From JBCCFW01 sp039029535 (lineage in GTDB: Bacteria; Acidobacteriota; JBCCFW01): 30,305 nt of DNA. A model generated the notes under the pieces. That model saw nothing but the letters and a program-made list of their open reading frames with translations, made no database searches and was not told the DNA's origin. How positions within the stretch are numbered: position 1 is the first letter of the stretch; each line of letters opens with the position of its first letter. The stretch is from the NCBI GenBank assembly GCA_039029535.1, contig JBCCFW010000089.1:1-30305 (forward strand), in the 5' to 3' direction. The position numbers and the translations under genes were made by a program. Positions 8,182-17,311 of this stretch are shown piece after piece.

Positions 8182-8790
8182 TCACCAGGCCTGCCAGTCG
8201 TGCAGCTCGTGGCCGAGCTCGCGCCACAGGCCCGGCAGGATCTCCAGCGGCAGGCCGACCACGTTGGTCCAGCTCCCGTCGACGCGGGTGACGTGGGAGC
8301 CCATCCGGCCCTGAGCGCCGTAGCTTCCCGCCTTGTCCAGGGGCTCACCGGTCGCCACGTAGCGGTCGATGAACTCGTCGGAGAGCTCGGCGAAGGTGAC
8401 GCCGGTGGCCACGGCCGTCACCGCTTCCTGGCCGGTGCCGGCGTTCACGAGGCAGGCCCCGCTCCACACTCGGTGTTGGGCACCCGAGAGCTCGCGCAGC
8501 ATCTCGGCCGCCTCGGCGTCGTCGCGAGGCTTCCCGAGGATGCGTCCCGAAGCCAGGGCGACCACGGTGTCGGAGCCGAGCACCAGTCCGCCCTCGGTCG
8601 TCTCCGCCACCGCCCGTGCCTTCAGCGCCGCGCAGCGTCGGACGTAGTCCTCCGGGTCGCTCTCGCCCCGGGCGCTCGGCTCTTCTGCGGGGGAGGGGCG
8701 GACCACGAAGCGCACCCCGATGGAGTCGAGCAGCTCACGACGTCGCGGTGACGCCGAGGCCAGCGTCAGGACGCGAGCGTCGCCGCTCAC
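8182..8790 (-). CDS. maf: Maf-family nucleoside triphosphate pyrophosphatase
   Basis: This 202-aa protein has the full Maf signature: LASASPRRRELL at residues 10-21, the catalytic Asp in GSDTVV (D74), GKPRDD at 86-91, the YVATGEPLDKAGSYG block, and a C-terminal NVVGLPLE. Maf enzymes hydrolyse non-canonical or dTTP/UTP-type nucleotides to monophosphates plus pyrophosphate in the cytoplasm, and are linked to house-cleaning and septum control. The GTG start at 8788-8790 overlaps the TGA of the upstream DUF4321 gene by 4 nt (GTGA), so the two are translationally coupled. The length and all key residues are normal for the family. Confidence 0.95.
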   Translation of the reverse strand: MSGDARVLTLASASPRRRELLDSIGVRFVVRPSPAEEPSARGESDPEDYVRRCAALKARAVAETTEGGLVLGSDTVVALASGRILGKPRDDAEAAEMLRELSGAQHRVWSGACLVNAGTGQEAVTAVATGVTFAELSDEFIDRYVATGEPLDKAGSYGAQGRMGSHVTRVDGSWTNVVGLPLEILPGLWRELGHELHDWQAW

Positions 8791-9068
8791 CGCAGCTTCC
8801 AGTACAGCCAGAGGGCGAGGAAGACACCGACGGCGGTGAGCACGCCGACGTCGAGCGTCGCTCCGAAGGTGAAGCGGAGGATCTCGAGGTCGACCTTGGC
8901 CGGTGGCTCGAGCCCGACCCGCCAGGTCCTGGTCAGGAAGCGCAGGGCGGGGCCGTCGCCCAGGAGGGTCTGACCGAGCCCGGCCAGGGCCGAGCCGATG
9001 AGGCCGCCCACGACGAGCACGAGGACCGTCTCGACGATCACCAGGAGGGAGGAGCGACGGGCGGCCAT
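8787..9068 (-). CDS. DUF4321-like small membrane protein
   Basis: The 93-aa product has an N-terminal transmembrane helix (about residues 8-30, LLVIVETVLVLVVGGLIGSA), a short polar stretch, then the conserved-looking segment AKVDLEILRFTFGATLDVGV and a second membrane helix ending LWLYWKLR. This matches the layout of the DUF4321 family, which is commonly encoded next to maf. The ATG at 9066-9068 was chosen because it begins just before the first helix; the frame stays open upstream, but only as antisense to the cytochrome gene. The function of the family is unknown. The 4-nt stop/start overlap with maf indicates a two-gene operon. Confidence 0.75.
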   Translation of the reverse strand: MAARRSSLLVIVETVLVLVVGGLIGSALAGLGQTLLGDGPALRFLTRTWRVGLEPPAKVDLEILRFTFGATLDVGVLTAVGVFLALWLYWKLR

Positions 9069-9206
9069 GGGCGGGCGGTCTCCGATGCGAGACCGAGTCG
9101 GAGCCCGAAAACGGGCTTCGCTTCGCTCGCGAGTTGACCGATCTTGGCCGAAGCCCGGGCGTCGAGGAAGTGGAAATCGGTCGGACCGGTGAGTACCTTG
9201 CCCTCC

Positions 9207-10664
9207 GTGAAGACGAGACCTGCGAACGAGAGGGACACCGTCGGTGCTCGGCTGCGCCGCTGGCTTCCCCTGGCCCCCTGGCTCCCCCTGCTCGCTGCCG
9301 GCGTGGCTCTGGCTGCCGGTCTCAGCGACGCCGACGTCGACCTCGACTGGTCGCGCGAGCAGGTCCAGCGTCATCCCGGCCCCATCGATTTCGTCCTCCT
9401 CTCGACCGGAGGCATCGCGGGCTGGCACGAGCCCTGCGGCTGCACGAGCAACCAATCTGGGGGCTTCGGTCGCCGCGTCGGGCTCGACGGCCTGTACGCC
9501 GAGAGCCTCCCGGACGTCCCGCGGCTCTGGCTCGATGCCGGCGACCTGGTGGCTCCCGGGGCTCCCCACGCCGCTGCCGTCCGGAAGACCCGCGCTCAGC
9601 TCGAGATCCTCGGTCGGCTCGAGGCGACCGCCCTCAACCTGGCGGCGGGGGAGCTGGGCCATGGCCTCGCGGAGTACGTGGCGCTGGCGAAGGAGGAGGC
9701 GTTGCCCCTGCTCTCCTCCTCCCTGAAAGCCACCGACGGTGAGCCGGTTCCCTGGGCCGACCACCTGGTCGTCGAGGTGGGGAAGCGGCGGCTCGGGCTT
9801 CTGGGGTTGATGCAGCTTCCTGCCGAAGACGCGCCGGAGGCCCTCCTGGGTGACCGGGAGCTGTCGGTCTTGCCGCTCGCCATCGCTCTGAAGCAGGGCA
9901 AGCAGCGCCTCAGCGACGCGGGGGTCGATCTCACCGTGGTCCTGGCGGCGGTGCCTCCCGACGACATGAAGGCCCTCGACGACGAGCTCGTCGGGGTCGA
10001 CCTCATCCTCGGCACGGCAGGCAAGTCTCGGCTCTCGGAGCAGGTCGGCGACGTCCGCTTTGCCTACGCCGGAGATCGCGGCCGGCTCGTCATCGAGATG
10101 AACGTCGCCCCGCGCGACGCCGACGTGCCCCTGCTCAGGAGCCGCTACCACGAGCTCGAGAGGCGCTTCCCCAACGATGCCGACGCGCGGGAGCTGCAGC
10201 GGACGGTCACGAGGGAGGTCAACGACATTCACCGCGAGGAGGCCCAGGCCCGCGCGGCGGCCAGCCCCCGGCGGAAGAGGTCCAATCACGTGGCCGCCGA
10301 GTCTTGTCGCGCCTGCCACGTTCAGGAGTACCTGGCCTGGGAGGGGAGCAAGCACGCCCACGCGATGGAGACGCTGGTGAAGGCCGGCTCCGAGTTCACC
10401 CCGGACTGCACGAGCTGCCACTCGACCGGCTTCGGCCAGGAGGGGGGCTTCCTCAGCCTGAGCGAGACCCGGCAGCTCGCGGACGTCCAGTGCGAGGCCT
10501 GCCATGGTCCGGGCCGCGAGCATGCCGCTTCGGGGGGGCGTGTCGAGATGGGACCGGTCGGTGAGGCCGGCTGCGTGGGCTGCCACGACCCCGACAACAG
10601 CCCCGAGTTCGACTTCGCGACCTACTGGCCGAAGATCGCTCACGGATCGGGCTCGGGCCGCTGA
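9207..10664 (+). CDS. Exported metallophosphoesterase-like/tetraheme cytochrome c fusion
   Basis: The protein is about 485 aa from GTG 9207. A hydrophobic N-terminal signal or anchor (WLPLAPWLPLLAAGVALAAG) precedes a UshA/5'-nucleotidase-like metallophosphoesterase region: FVLLSTGGIAGWHEPCGC with a SGGFGRRV continuation, then LWLDAGDLV. This is the PCGC-containing variant found in multiheme proteins. The C-terminal third holds four CxxCH heme-binding motifs at residues about 367 (CRACH), 401 (CTSCH), 429 (CEACH) and 456 (CVGCH), in the style of the cytochrome c554 family. Export and heme attachment would put it in the periplasm or at the cell surface, in electron transfer or redox-linked chemistry. 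Phosphoesterase activity is doubtful without checking the metal ligands. The start is uncertain: GTG 9207 has no clear ribosome-binding site, and a TTG at 9144 is the alternative. Confidence 0.8.
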   Translation: MKTRPANERDTVGARLRRWLPLAPWLPLLAAGVALAAGLSDADVDLDWSREQVQRHPGPIDFVLLSTGGIAGWHEPCGCTSNQSGGFGRRVGLDGLYAESLPDVPRLWLDAGDLVAPGAPHAAAVRKTRAQLEILGRLEATALNLAAGELGHGLAEYVALAKEEALPLLSSSLKATDGEPVPWADHLVVEVGKRRLGLLGLMQLPAEDAPEALLGDRELSVLPLAIALKQGKQRLSDAGVDLTVVLAAVPPDDMKALDDELVGVDLILGTAGKSRLSEQVGDVRFAYAGDRGRLVIEMNVAPRDADVPLLRSRYHELERRFPNDADARELQRTVTREVNDIHREEAQARAAASPRRKRSNHVAAESCRACHVQEYLAWEGSKHAHAMETLVKAGSEFTPDCTSCHSTGFGQEGGFLSLSETRQLADVQCEACHGPGREHAASGGRVEMGPVGEAGCVGCHDPDNSPEFDFATYWPKIAHGSGSGR

Positions 10665-10684
10665 GGCGAACGATTTTCGGGGTC

Positions 10685-10712
10685 TCGGAGGGGGGCTTCC
10701 GTTCCCCTCCGA
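10685..10712 (+). terminator. Terminator-like hairpin after the cytochrome gene
   Basis: TCGGAGGGG (10685-10693) pairs perfectly with CCCCTCCGA (10704-10712) around a 10-nt loop, about 20 nt after the stop codon, and a short TTT follows. The 9-bp GC-rich stem fits a Rho-independent-type terminator with a weak U tract. Confidence 0.5.
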
Positions 10713-10777
10713 TTTGCGACCGACCCGGGACGAGCCGTGGGGCGAATCAGCCCGGTGCCGGAAGGGTCGAAGTCGCC

Positions 10778-10807
10778 TTGACGGCCCTGTTCACGCCTCC
10801 CTAAAAT
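10778..10807 (+). promoter_or_regulatory. Sigma70-type promoter for prs
   Basis: A -35 TTGACG (10778-10783) and a -10 TAAAAT (10802-10807) are separated by 18 bp. This is the best consensus-like promoter seen in the window. It would start transcription near 10814, giving a leader of about 130 nt before the GTG of prs and driving prs, rplY and probably the genes beyond. Confidence 0.65.
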
Positions 10808-10830
10808 CCGGCCTTCTCCAGCGTCGCTCA

Positions 10831-10917
10831 GGGTGGATCGGCAGAGCCTCGGCGTGGTGCGAGACCACGCTGAAACGGTGGAGCACTGCACTTTCAGTGT
10901 GGTGACTGCGCCCACCC
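10831..10917 (+). ncRNA. Candidate structured 5' leader of prs
   Basis: The transcript downstream of the promoter can fold into a closed multi-stem structure. GGGTGG (10831-10836) pairs with CCACCC (10912-10917). Inside it, GCAG (10841-10844) pairs with CTGC (10906-10909). A hairpin follows with GCGTGGT (10852-10858) and ACCACGC (10864-10870), then another with CACTG (10884-10888) and CAGTG (10895-10899). An alternative pairing, CTGAAA (10870-10875) with TTTCAG (10892-10897), competes with the last stem, as in a switch. The element ends 25 nt before the prs start and does not extend over the GGGAG ribosome-binding site. It does not match any riboswitch I recognise and is not a tRNA. Function is inferred from position only. 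Confidence 0.4.
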
Positions 10918-10942
10918 TCTCGACGTCTCATGGGAGCACCTG

Positions 10943-11878
10943 GTGTCCAACCACCTGAAGGTCTTCGGGGGCCGATCGAACCCCGAGCTTCACAGGGAGA
11001 TCTGCTCGTACCTCGGCATCGAGCCGGGCCGGGTCGACCTGCGCTCCTTCTCTGACGGTGAGACCTACTGTCAGATCCAGGAGAACGTCCGAGGCGCGGA
11101 CATCTTCATCGTCCAGTCGACCTGCACGCCGGTCAACGAGACGCTGATGGAGCTCCTCGTCATGATCGATGCGTTCAAGCGGGCTTCCGCTCGGCGCATC
11201 ACCGCGGTGCTCCCGTACTACGGCTACGCCCGTCAGGACCGGAAGGACCGGCCTCGCGTTCCGATCTCCGCGAAGCTGGTCGCCGACCTCATCGTCCGGG
11301 CCGGTGTCGACCGGGTCATGACGATGGACCTCCACGCCGCGCAGATTCAGGGCTTCTTCGACGTTCCGCACGACCACCTCTACGCCTCGCGGGTGGGGGT
11401 CGACTTCCTCGGGACGCAGTTCGTCGACGACCTGGTCATCATCTCGCCCGACGCCGGCGGCGTGGAGCGAGCCCGGGCCTTCGGCAAGCGGCTGAAGGCC
11501 GACCTCGGCATCATCGACAAGCGGCGTCCCGCCGCCAACGTCGCCGAGGTCATGAACGTCATCGGTGAGGTCGAGGGGCGCACCTGCGTGATCGTCGACG
11601 ACATCGTCGACACCGCCGGGACCCTCTGCAAGGTTGCGGAGGTCCTCATGGAGAAGGGCGCCACCAAGGTGTTGTCCTTCGCGACGCACCCCGTGCTTTC
11701 GGGCCCGGCCGTCGAGCGCATCGACGAGTCCCAGCTCGAGAAGCTCATCGTCACCGACACCATCCCGCTCCAAGAGAAGCGTTCGCCCAAGATCAAGCAG
11801 CTCTCGGTGGCGCGGACCTTCGGCGAGGCCATCAAGCGCACTCACGAGGAAACCTCGATCACCTCGCTCTTCGCCTGA
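10943..11878 (+). CDS. prs: Ribose-phosphate pyrophosphokinase (PRPP synthetase)
   Basis: This 311-aa enzyme makes PRPP from ribose 5-phosphate and ATP in the cytoplasm for purine, pyrimidine, NAD, His and Trp synthesis. It has normal class I length and motifs: FSDGE near residue 36, the ATP-binding flexible loop PYYGYARQDRKDRPR (91-105), the catalytic DLHAAQIQGFFD (129-140), KRRP (193-196), and the PRPP-binding loop VIVDDIVDTAGT (216-227). The GTG start at 10943 has a good GGGAG ribosome-binding site 7 nt upstream. A clear promoter and a structured leader precede it. rplY follows after 62 nt, the usual partner order in many phyla. Confidence 0.97.
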   Translation: MSNHLKVFGGRSNPELHREICSYLGIEPGRVDLRSFSDGETYCQIQENVRGADIFIVQSTCTPVNETLMELLVMIDAFKRASARRITAVLPYYGYARQDRKDRPRVPISAKLVADLIVRAGVDRVMTMDLHAAQIQGFFDVPHDHLYASRVGVDFLGTQFVDDLVIISPDAGGVERARAFGKRLKADLGIIDKRRPAANVAEVMNVIGEVEGRTCVIVDDIVDTAGTLCKVAEVLMEKGATKVLSFATHPVLSGPAVERIDESQLEKLIVTDTIPLQEKRSPKIKQLSVARTFGEAIKRTHEETSITSLFA

Positions 11879-11940
11879 CCGACTCCGCCGGGACGCCAGA
11901 ACCTTCCGCGTCTCGAGCCCACCCATCCGGAAGCAAGCCG

Positions 11941-12600
11941 ATGTCCTACCAAGTCGTCACCGTCACCCGTCGCGAAGCGGCCTCCACCAACGCCGCTCGC
12001 CGGCTCCGTCGCGAGGGCACCGTGCCCGCCGTGGTCTACGGCGATGGCAAGGACCCCGTTGCCATCGGCGTCGAGGCCAAGGTCTTCGACAAGCTGCTGG
12101 CCTCCGAGAAGGGTGAGAACACCATCTTCTCGCTCCAGCTCGAGGGCACCGACCAGACCCGCCCGGCGATGATCAAGGACTTCCAGGTCCACCCGGTCAC
12201 CGAGGCCGTCCTGCATGCCGACTTCGTCCGCATCGACGAGAGCAAGACGCTGCGTCTCACCGTCCCGGTCGAGCTCACCGGCGAGCCGGTCGGCGTGAAG
12301 ACCGAGGGTGGTCGTCTCGAGCCCAACGTCCGCGAGCTCGAGGTGGCGTGCCTGCCGAAGGACATTCCTGCGTCCATCGTGGTCGATGCCTCCGAGCTGC
12401 ACCTGCACCAGAGCCTCCATGCCTCCGACATCACGCTTCCGGAGGGGGTCGAGCTCATGACCGACGGCCAGGCCGTCGTGGCCTCGGTCCACGCCATCAA
12501 GGCCGAGGAGGAGACCACCACCGAGGGCGAGGAGGGCGCCGAGGCTGCCGAGGGCGCCGAGGCGGCGGCCGAGGGTGGCGAGGAGAAGAAGGAGGACTGA
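11941..12600 (+). CDS. rplY: 50S ribosomal protein L25/general stress protein Ctc
   Basis: The 219-aa protein is the long (TL5/Ctc) form of L25. The N-terminal 5S-rRNA-binding domain (residues about 5-95) contains ARRLRREGTVPAVVYGDG and ends with IKDFQVHPVTEAVLHADF. The C-terminal beta domain (about 100-180) contains VPVELTGEPVGVKTEGG and the L25 C-terminal hallmark ITLPEGVEL. A tail of about 40 residues, almost all Glu, Ala and Gly (from about 180), is longer than in most homologs and probably disordered. It lies between prs and pth, a widespread arrangement, and pth starts 30 nt downstream. Ctc proteins bind 5S rRNA in the large subunit. Confidence 0.95.
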   Translation: MSYQVVTVTRREAASTNAARRLRREGTVPAVVYGDGKDPVAIGVEAKVFDKLLASEKGENTIFSLQLEGTDQTRPAMIKDFQVHPVTEAVLHADFVRIDESKTLRLTVPVELTGEPVGVKTEGGRLEPNVRELEVACLPKDIPASIVVDASELHLHQSLHASDITLPEGVELMTDGQAVVASVHAIKAEEETTTEGEEGAEAAEGAEAAAEGGEEKKED

Positions 12601-12630
12601 CCTCCTCTCGCCGGATGAACCGAATCACTC

Positions 12631-13252
12631 ATGGAACCGTCGTCTTGGGTCTTCGCAGGCCTGGGCAACCCGGGCGCGCGCTACGCCGGCACGCGTCACG
12701 ACCTGGGCTTCGCCCTGGTCGAACGGCTGGCCCATGCCTGGGGCCTGACCTGGTCGACGACGGATCCGGTGCTGTCCCTGGCGGGACCGCATCGCGTGAG
12801 TCGGTCCGGAGCGGAAGGGGAGAGCGGCGAGGAGCTCGCCTGGCTCGCCAAGCCGCTCGCCTACATGAATCGCAGCGGTCCGCCGCTGCAGGCCCTGCTC
12901 GAGGAGCGGGAGCTGAGCACGTCCAGGCTCATCGTGGCCTGCGACGACCTGAACATCCCGCTGGGCACTCTCCGACTGAGGTCGGGGGGCTCCAGCGGGG
13001 GACACAATGGCCTGCGGTCGGTCGAAGCGGCCCTGGCCACCCAGGACTACGGGCGGTTGCGGCTGGGGGTGGGCCCCCTGCCCGTGGACGTCGACCAAGC
13101 CGACTGGGTGCTCGCACCCTTCGAGCCTGAAGAGCGCATCGGTTCCGACGACATGCTGCAGCGGGCGATGGGCCTGCTGCACGAGGTCTTGACGAGGGGT
13201 TGCTTGCAACCCACGACCAGCAAGCCGGAACCACCGGCAGAGGACAGTGACG

Positions 13253-13260
<8 letters not shown>
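12631..13260 (+). CDS. pth: Peptidyl-tRNA hydrolase
   Basis: This 209-aa cytoplasmic esterase releases peptides from prematurely dissociated peptidyl-tRNA. Conserved sites are GLGNPGARYAGTRHD (the Asn of GNPG and the catalytic His of TRH), KPLAYMNRSG (the substrate-binding Asn), ACDDLNIPLG (the catalytic Asp) and GGSSGGHNGLRS. The residue after the catalytic His is Asp rather than the usual Asn (RHD instead of RHN), a conservative but notable change. The C-terminus is an acidic tail (AEDSDDD). The stop codon overlaps the start of hppA by 8 nt, so pth and hppA look co-translated. The ATG at 12631 fits the family N-terminus. Confidence 0.95.
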
Positions 13261-15286
<2,026 letters not shown>

Positions 15287-15338
15287 TTGAACACTTGTTT
15301 CTGACCCGGACACGTCGTCTGGGTGTCACTTCCTCGCT

Positions 15339-15356
15339 CCGCCGCGACGACGGCGG
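15339..15356 (+). promoter_or_regulatory. Hairpin in the rpsF leader
   Basis: CCGCCG (15339-15344) and CGGCGG (15351-15356) form a perfect 6-bp stem with a 6-nt loop, 24 nt before the rpsF start and just ahead of its GAGAGGA ribosome-binding site. Many bacteria control rpsF-rpsR through an S6:S18-binding leader that contains an exposed CCG; CCG triplets do follow this stem, but I cannot confirm the motif by eye. It could also be a partial terminator after hppA. Confidence 0.3.
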
Positions 15357-15380
15357 GGCCGTAGTCCGAGAGGAACTTCC

Positions 15381-15905
15381 ATGAGTCGAAAGCCAAAGGC
15401 TCGACGCATCTACGAGATGACCTTCATCTGTCCCGGCCCGCTCTCCGAGAGCGAAGTCGAGCAGGTCATCGACCAGGTGCTCGGGTGGCTGCGTGACAAC
15501 GACTGTGAGGTCACGCGAGTCGAGAAGTGGGGCAAGCGCAAGCTCGCCTACCTGGTCAAGAAGAACACCGAGGGCTCGTACGTGCTGCTGCACGTGTCCG
15601 GCCCGGGTTCCGCCATCGCCGAGATCGAGCGGCGCATGCGGCTGCACGAGAACATCATCAAGTTCCTCACCGTCCGCGTGGACGACATCCCCGGTGCCAT
15701 CGAGGCATCCGAGGAGCGCATCAAGCGTCGTCAGAAGATGGAAGAGGAGCGCGCGGCGCGAGCGGCCGAGACGGCTGCTCGCGAGGCGGCGCGTGAAGCG
15801 GCTCGGGAATCCGAGGAGGCCGCCAAGGCCGAGTCGGCTCCCGCGGAGCCGGCGGCCGAGCAGCCTCCGGCCTCCGAGGCCGGTGCCGGGGAGGAGAAGT
15901 CATGA
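15381..15905 (+). CDS. rpsF: 30S ribosomal protein S6
   Basis: The 174-aa protein has a normal S6 core (residues about 8-102): YEMTFICPGPLSESEVEQVI, VEKWGKRKLAYLVKK with the classic WGkRkLAY motif, and ENIIKFLTVRVDD. Residues about 105-174 are an extra Ala/Glu/Arg-rich tail, probably helical then disordered, making the protein clearly longer than the 95-135 aa typical of S6. Ribosome-binding site GAGAGGA lies 7 nt before ATG 15381. The TGA overlaps the rpsR ATG by 4 nt (ATGA), as expected for genes whose products bind each other on the small subunit. Confidence 0.96.
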   Translation: MSRKPKARRIYEMTFICPGPLSESEVEQVIDQVLGWLRDNDCEVTRVEKWGKRKLAYLVKKNTEGSYVLLHVSGPGSAIAEIERRMRLHENIIKFLTVRVDDIPGAIEASEERIKRRQKMEEERAARAAETAAREAAREAARESEEAAKAESAPAEPAAEQPPASEAGAGEEKS

Positions 15906-16153
15906 GCGGACGTGGACGCGGCGGCGGTTTCGGGAAGCTCCCCTTCCGACGTCGGAAGTACTGCAAGTTCACCGAGGAGAAGGTCGTCTACATCGACTAC
16001 AAGGAGCCCGAGCTCCTCGCTCCTTACGTTCCCGAGCGGGGCAAGATCGCGCCTCGCCGGATCACCGGCACCTCGGCGCGGTATCAGCGGATGCTGCAGC
16101 GAGCCATCAAGCAGGCGCGTCACCTGGCGCTCCTGCCCTACACCACGGAGTAG
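15902..16153 (+). CDS. rpsR: 30S ribosomal protein S18
   Basis: This 83-aa basic protein carries the S18 core KYCKFTEEKVVYIDYKE, then PERGKIAPRRITGTSARYQR and AIKQARHLALLPY, matching the conserved GKI.PRR.TGt...QR.l..AIKrAR..ALLPY pattern. S18 binds S6 and 16S rRNA in the small-subunit platform. It starts within the rpsF stop codon and is followed after 5 nt by rplI. Length and motifs are normal. Confidence 0.97.
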   Translation: MSGRGRGGGFGKLPFRRRKYCKFTEEKVVYIDYKEPELLAPYVPERGKIAPRRITGTSARYQRMLQRAIKQARHLALLPYTTE

Positions 16154-16158
16154 TTGTC

Positions 16159-16623
16159 ATGGCTGCTCGCATGAAGCTGGTCCTCACGCAGGACGTCGAG
16201 AACCTCGGCTCCGTCGGCGAGGTGGTGACGGTGCGGGGCGGCTACGGCCGCAACTACCTCATCCCTCAGGGCAAGGCCCTGCCGGCGACCCGGGCGCACC
16301 TCGCGGTGGTCGAGTCGCAGCGGAAGGTCTTCGAGGAGGCCGCGCTCAAGCAGCGCAACCAGGCCGCCGAGATGGCCAACCGCATCGGCAACCTCGAGCT
16401 CTCCATCGCCCGCAAGGCGGGGGAGGCCGACACGCTCTACGGCTCGGTCACCAACGGCGACATCGCCGACGCGATGGCCGCCGAGGGGCTGGTCGTCGAC
16501 AAGCGTCGCGTGCTGCTCGTCGATCCGATCAAGTCGCTCGGCGTGTACCAGGTGCCGGTCCGCCTGCACCCCGAGGTCACCGCCGAGCTCAAGGTCTGGG
16601 TGGTCGCCGAGGAGTCGGCGTGA
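16159..16623 (+). CDS. rplI: 50S ribosomal protein L9
   Basis: The product is 154 aa. The N-terminal rRNA-binding domain reads KLVLTQDVENLGSVGEVVTV and GGYGRNYLIPQGKALPAT (conserved GYaRNyLiP.g.A), followed by the long connecting helix (ESQRKVFEEAALKQRNQAAE) and a C-terminal domain with LYGSVTNGDIADAM. ATG 16159 was chosen because GGAG lies 8 nt upstream; it adds MAAR before the canonical MKLVL start at 16171, which lacks its own ribosome-binding site. L9 sits near the L1 stalk and helps limit frameshifting. It completes the rpsF-rpsR-rplI operon. Confidence 0.96.
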   Translation: MAARMKLVLTQDVENLGSVGEVVTVRGGYGRNYLIPQGKALPATRAHLAVVESQRKVFEEAALKQRNQAAEMANRIGNLELSIARKAGEADTLYGSVTNGDIADAMAAEGLVVDKRRVLLVDPIKSLGVYQVPVRLHPEVTAELKVWVVAEESA

Positions 16624-16645
16624 ACGTCCTTTCGGCGGTGGTCGC

Positions 16646-17056
16646 GTGAGCGACGCCGCCGCGGCGGAGACCGCACGAGGGGAGAGTGGGCTGGGCCCAC
16701 GCACGATCCTCTCGATGGTCCTCGCCTGGCTCCTGCCCGGCGCCGGTCACCTCTACCTGGGGCGGCCGCGTCGGGCGGCGCTGTATCTCGGCATCGTGAT
16801 GCTGATGTTCTTCGTCGGCTTGCAGCTCGACGGGACGCTCTCGCGACCGGTGCAGGGACGCTATCTCTCTTACCTGGCCGCCCTCGCCGACATGGGTGTC
16901 GGTCCGTTGTACTGGGTGAGCCAAGCCATGGGCTGGGGCCTGGGTCGGGTCACCGCCGCCACGCACGAGCTCGGCAACGCCTTCCACTGGACGGCGGGTC
17001 TCCTCAACATGCTCCTCGTGCTGGACGCGCACGACATCGCCCAGGGCAGGAAGTAA
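16646..17056 (+). CDS. DUF6677-like integral membrane protein
   Basis: This 136-aa protein has a short polar N-terminus, then ILSMVLAWLLPGAGHLYLGR. That motif (LAWLvPGaGHlYLGr) is typical of small membrane proteins in the DUF6677/TM2-like class. It is followed by a helix (AALYLGIVMLMFFVGLQLDG), a loop with possible short membrane segments, and a last helix (WTAGLLNMLLVLDAHDIA). The GTG start at 16646 lies 22 nt after rplI, in the same transcription unit; its ribosome-binding site is weak. It is followed 12 nt later by another tiny membrane protein. The function is unknown, and the family name is assigned from the motif only. Confidence 0.7.
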   Translation: MSDAAAAETARGESGLGPRTILSMVLAWLLPGAGHLYLGRPRRAALYLGIVMLMFFVGLQLDGTLSRPVQGRYLSYLAALADMGVGPLYWVSQAMGWGLGRVTAATHELGNAFHWTAGLLNMLLVLDAHDIAQGRK

Positions 17057-17068
17057 GGACGGCTCGTC

Positions 17069-17239
17069 ATGCGCCACTTCCTCCTCATGACCCTCTGGGC
17101 CGCCTGCGTGTCGGGCTTCTTCGCGAGCCTGCTGCGTGAAGACTGGCGCTCGGCCCTCAAGTTCTTCGGGACCTTGTTCGGGATCATGGTCGTCGGGGCC
17201 TACGTCGCCGGTTGGGTGATGTACTGGATCGGCTCCTGA
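17069..17239 (+). CDS. Small two-helix membrane protein
   Basis: The 56-aa frame begins MRHFLLMTLWAACVSGFFAS, a hydrophobic helix. A charged hinge (LLREDWRSALKFFGT) and a second helix (LFGIMVVGAYVAGWVMYWIG) follow. It begins 12 nt after the DUF6677-like gene with AAGGA just upstream of the ATG, and its codons keep the GC-rich third positions of its neighbours, so it is probably real. It is the last gene before a terminator-like hairpin and so closes the ribosomal operon. The two small membrane proteins may work together; no function can be given. Confidence 0.7.
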   Translation: MRHFLLMTLWAACVSGFFASLLREDWRSALKFFGTLFGIMVVGAYVAGWVMYWIGS

Positions 17240-17245
17240 GCGACT

Positions 17246-17264
17246 GAGCCGTCACTTCCGGCTC
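17246..17264 (+). terminator. Terminator-like hairpin at the end of the ribosomal operon
   Basis: GAGCCG (17246-17251) pairs with CGGCTC (17259-17264) around a 7-nt loop, 6 nt after the last stop codon. A T/C-rich tail follows. The stem is short, so this is a moderate candidate. Confidence 0.4.
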
Positions 17265-17311
17265 TCCCGTTCCGTTCTCCTTGGCGCTCCTTGACTGAGT
17301 GCGCCCTGAGT

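Noticed and set aside
8787..10643. 618-aa minus-strand frame extending upstream of the DUF4321 gene
   Set aside because: Only the last 93 codons make a protein-like sequence with membrane helices; the rest is antisense to the cytochrome fusion gene with its CxxCH motifs.
10831..10917. tRNA gene suggested by the closing GGGTGG/CCACCC stem and hairpins
   Set aside because: It has no TTC-containing T-arm, no 7-nt anticodon loop in the right place and no CCA-type end; the length and arm order are wrong.
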